From contig JADYYY010000016.1 of the NCBI GenBank assembly GCA_020853395.1, forward strand, positions 62,001-126,000: 64,000 bases of DNA, given 5' to 3'. This document shows, piece by piece, positions 61,757 to 64,000 of the stretch; the stretch's first letter is position 1, and each line of letters opens with the position of its first letter. The stretch is from Acidobacteriota bacterium (GTDB taxonomy: Bacteria > Acidobacteriota > Vicinamibacteria > Vicinamibacterales > SCN-69-37). Both the position numbers and the translations under genes were made by a program. The notes beneath the pieces are model-generated. The model worked only from the letters and a program-made list of their open reading frames with translations, was not told the origin of the DNA and searched no databases.

Positions 61757-63148
61757 CTAGTGGCCGCCGCCTTCGCCCGTGAGCTCCTTGACCACGTCGC
61801 CGATGACCTGCTTGGCGTCGCCGAACAGCATGAGCGTGTTGTTCGCGTAGTAGAGGTCGTTGTCGATGCCCGCGAAGCCGGGGTTCATGCTCCGCTTGAT
61901 GGCGAGCACCGCCTGGGCCCTGTCGGCGTCGATGATCGGCATGCCGTAGATCGGGCTCTGCGCATCCGTTCTCGCGGCCGGGTTCACGACGTCGTTCGCG
62001 CCGATGACGAGCGCGACCCCGACCTGTGGCATCTCCGGGTTGATGTCGTCCATCTCGACGAGCCGGTCGTAGGGAATGTCCGCCTCGGCGAGCAGCACGT
62101 TCATGTGGCCCGGCATGCGCCCCGCGACCGGGTGCACGGCGAACCGCACGTCGACGCCGCGTTTCGTCAACTGATCGTAGAGGTCGCGCACCCGGTGCTG
62201 GGCCTGGGCGACGGCCATCCCATAGCCGGGGACGATGACGACGCTCTCGGCGTTGGCGAGCAGCTCGGCTGCGTCGGTCGGCGTCGCGCTCTTGACGGTG
62301 CGCTGCTCGGCCGCGCGCGCGGCCGCCTGGACGGTGCCGAACGCGCCGAACAGGACGTTCGTCACCGACCGGTTCATCGCCCGGCACATGATGATCGACA
62401 GCACGAACCCGGAGGCGCCGTCGAGCGCGCCGGCCGCGATGAGCAGCTTGTTCTCGAGCACGAACCCCATCGCCACCGCCGCGAGCCCGGCGTACGAGTT
62501 GAGGAACGAGATGACGGTCGGCATGTCGGCGCCGCCGATCGGCAGGATCAGCAGCACGCCGAAGACGAGCGCGAGCCCGATCACGATCGGGAACATCCAC
62601 GCCTGCGTCGGATCGATCGTGAGCGCGACGGCGAGCACGGCGGCCGCGCCGAGCAGCAGGAAGCTGACGACGTTCTGCCCGCGGTAGGTGACCGGACGCG
62701 TCGTGATCCACTCGGCGAGCTTGCCGGCCGCCATGAGCCCGCCGGTGCACGTCAGGCAGCCGAGGATGACCTCGCCGGCGACGACCGCCATGCGGAACTG
62801 CGTGAGGTCGCCTTCGGCGAGCCACAGGTAGTACTTCGCCGTGCCGACGAGCGCCGCCGCCATGCCGCCGAACGCTTGCGACAGCCCCGTCCGCTCGGGC
62901 ACGGCGGTGAGCGGCACGCGCGCGAGCGGGATGCCGAGCAGCGTCCCGGCGACGGCGCCGGCGGCGATCCACTTGTACGTGACGATCTCAGGGTTGAGCA
63001 GCGTGCCGCCGACCGCGAGCAGCATGCCGGCGACCGCGGCGGCGACGGCGCGACGCGCGGTCGCGGGCTGGCTCATCCATCGGAGCGCCAGGATGAAGAG
63101 CGCCGCCGCGATCAGGTAGAAGAAATCGGTGAGGCTGCCGAACGTCAC
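61757..63148 (-). CDS. pntB: NAD(P) transhydrogenase subunit beta (PntB)
   Basis: A 463-residue membrane protein: about nine transmembrane helices, then the NADP(H)-binding domain III beginning near residue 280 with VVIVPGYGMAVAQAQHRV. DINPEMPQVGVALVIGANDVVNPAA and IDADRAQAVLAIKRSMNPGFAGIDNDLYY follow. It carries the proton channel half and drives NADPH formation from NADH with proton entry. It overlaps pntA2 by 4 nt. NADPH supply would suit sulfur assimilation, but the two operons are convergent, not co-transcribed. Confidence 0.95.
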   Translation of the reverse strand: MTFGSLTDFFYLIAAALFILALRWMSQPATARRAVAAAVAGMLLAVGGTLLNPEIVTYKWIAAGAVAGTLLGIPLARVPLTAVPERTGLSQAFGGMAAALVGTAKYYLWLAEGDLTQFRMAVVAGEVILGCLTCTGGLMAAGKLAEWITTRPVTYRGQNVVSFLLLGAAAVLAVALTIDPTQAWMFPIVIGLALVFGVLLILPIGGADMPTVISFLNSYAGLAAVAMGFVLENKLLIAAGALDGASGFVLSIIMCRAMNRSVTNVLFGAFGTVQAAARAAEQRTVKSATPTDAAELLANAESVVIVPGYGMAVAQAQHRVRDLYDQLTKRGVDVRFAVHPVAGRMPGHMNVLLAEADIPYDRLVEMDDINPEMPQVGVALVIGANDVVNPAARTDAQSPIYGMPIIDADRAQAVLAIKRSMNPGFAGIDNDLYYANNTLMLFGDAKQVIGDVVKELTGEGGGH

Positions 63149-63432
63149 GATCGGCCATCCTCGCGGCGCTTGAACATGCGAAGCATCCGGTCGGTGATCA
63201 AATAGCCGCTGACCAGGTTGGTCGTGGACGCGAACACGGCGATGGCACCGAGCCAGGTGCTCAGACCGTGCTCCTCTCCCGCCACGATCAACGCGCCGAC
63301 GACCGCGATGGACGAGATCGCGTTGGTGAGCGACATCAGCGGCGTGTGCAGCAGCCGCGACACCCTGCGGATGACGTCCATGCCCAGGAAGCCCGCGAGC
63401 ATGAAGACGAAGAAGGCCGTGACGAGATCCAT
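63145..63432 (-). CDS. NAD(P) transhydrogenase subunit alpha, membrane part (PntA2)
   Basis: A 95-residue membrane protein with three hydrophobic segments, matching the C-terminal membrane domain of PntA that is encoded separately in many bacteria (LGMDVIRRVSRLLHTPLMSLTNAISSIAVVGAL). It pairs with PntB. The soluble NAD-binding PntA1 gene that usually precedes it is absent. The 260 bp upstream hold no minus-strand gene. A TATAAC hexamer (63442-63447) lies 9 nt before the ATG. Confidence 0.9.
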   Translation of the reverse strand: MDLVTAFFVFMLAGFLGMDVIRRVSRLLHTPLMSLTNAISSIAVVGALIVAGEEHGLSTWLGAIAVFASTTNLVSGYLITDRMLRMFKRREDGRS

Positions 63433-63692
63433 AGCGACGGAGTTATATCAATCTCTCGAGCGTTTGGACATTTCCGGCGGCGCGCGCGACCCGTCTGCAC
63501 ATCGAACGACGTCCGCATGCAGCCCAGACGAGCGACACGAAGGAACGCGGTCTTGCGTTCGGCGGCGGGCGCGCTGAGTTGGACACCAGCCGGCGAAGTG
63601 CGATCATCCGGGCGACACGGGAGCAGCGACGGCGGCGGCCCGGACGCGCACCGTGCACCGCGCGCGCCGGACGGGCCGCAGGCACAGGACTC

Positions 63693-64000
63693 ATGAAGAG
63701 ACGACGGGTCGGATGGAGAACGGGCGCCGCCGCGATGCTCGCGGCGGTCGTGATGGCGGCGCCGGTGGCGTCCGGGCGCGTCGCGCAGGATCGTCTCCCC
63801 ACGCTGCCCGGCTACGACGCCTACGCCCGCATGCAGGAGGCGATGCGTGGCGGGGTGGTCGATCCCGGCGCGCAGGAGGTCGTCTGGGCGCCCGACGGCC
63901 GATCCGTGCGGTATCGCCGCGATGGCCGAGTGCGGCGGTTCGATCTCGAGACCGCGAGCGAGACCGACGACGCCGCGCCGTCGCCGGCGCTCGCCGCGAG
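63693..64000 (+). CDS. exported S9-type peptidase, N-terminal part
   Basis: An ORF starting at ATG 63693 that runs off the window. The first 30 residues form a signal peptide (RTGAAAMLAAVVMAAPVASG). The mature start LPTLPGYDAYARMQEAMRGG, then WAPDGRSVRYRRDGRVRRFDLE, matches the N-terminal region of secreted dipeptidyl-peptidase-IV-like S9 peptidases of Acidobacteriota. The beta-propeller and catalytic domains would lie beyond the window. The 260 bp before it contain no gene I can support. Confidence 0.75.
   Translation, partial: MKRRRVGWRTGAAAMLAAVVMAAPVASGRVAQDRLPTLPGYDAYARMQEAMRGGVVDPGAQEVVWAPDGRSVRYRRDGRVRRFDLETASETDDAAPSPALAA

Noticed and set aside
1..64000. tRNA, rRNA, insertion sequences or phage genes
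   Set aside because: I looked through the gaps and found no tRNA cloverleaf, rRNA, transposase or phage-like product that I could support.

Overview
The window is high-GC bacterial chromosome with dense, single-exon coding and very short intergenic gaps. I read it as Acidobacteriota, most likely the Vicinamibacteria lineage. The signs are a secreted protein of the VWFA-related acidobacterial family, a DUF5916-type barrel C-terminus, a DUF1592/DUF1552 cytochrome-like pair, a DUF5117-type zinc metalloprotease, many Sec/Tat-exported hydrolases, and a purine-rich intergenic repeat. This is inferred from gene families. There is no rRNA or tRNA in the window to confirm it.

Layout. 1-8.4 kb: DUF5916 C-terminus, haem A synthase, RecQ, a sulfite-oxidase-like molybdoenzyme with a small cytochrome c, and a large zinc metalloprotease. 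8.4-12.8 kb: an amidohydrolase divergent from a complete sugar ABC importer. 12.8-15.5 kb: a TauE/SafE exporter divergent from a CysN-CysC fusion with a degenerate GTPase half. 15.5-22.3 kb: M29 aminopeptidase, DUF442-type phosphatase, and a nucleoside-hydrolase-like/DUF1552/DUF1592 operon. 22.3-28.6 kb: secreted esterase, a three-domain NlpC/P60 lipoprotein with two dead domains, a symporter flanked by two tiny proteins, a histone-H1-like basic protein, and an SDR. 28.6-46.5 kb: accessory metabolism (four-helix-bundle protein, phosphatase, VWFA protein, serine hydrolase, aldo/keto reductases, dehydrogenases), two tandem MurF-like ligases, a beta-propeller and an MFS carrier. 46.5-52.8 kb: ECF sigma operon with a polymer-forming/RDD membrane protein, small secreted proteins, a methyltransferase and an M23 peptidase. 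52.8-61.7 kb: assimilatory sulfur genes. 61.7-64 kb: PntB/PntA2 transhydrogenase and the start of an S9-type peptidase.

The centrepiece is 52.8-61.7 kb. A minus-strand operon (cysteine synthase-JAMM fusion, CysD, CysN) and a plus-strand operon (siroheme synthase, uroporphyrinogen-III methyltransferase, siroheme sulfite/nitrite reductase) are each preceded by a tiny cysteine-rich leader ORF. These have 6 Cys in 26 residues and 7 Cys in 28. Each leader ORF starts at or within a few bases of a predicted transcription start. Each is followed by an intrinsic terminator with a U-tract ending about 20 nt before the first structural gene. In the first leader, a 14-nt segment that includes the last Cys codon can pair with the terminator's 5' arm (8 bp, tandem G-A, 4 bp). 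This is the expected geometry of a ribosome-mediated, cysteine-responsive attenuator. Polycysteine leaders are known from mycobacterial cysteine operons. I know of no description in this lineage.

A second window-wide pattern is start codons lying only 6-7 nt after a TANNNT hexamer. It suggests that many transcripts here are leaderless, and it helped choose several starts.
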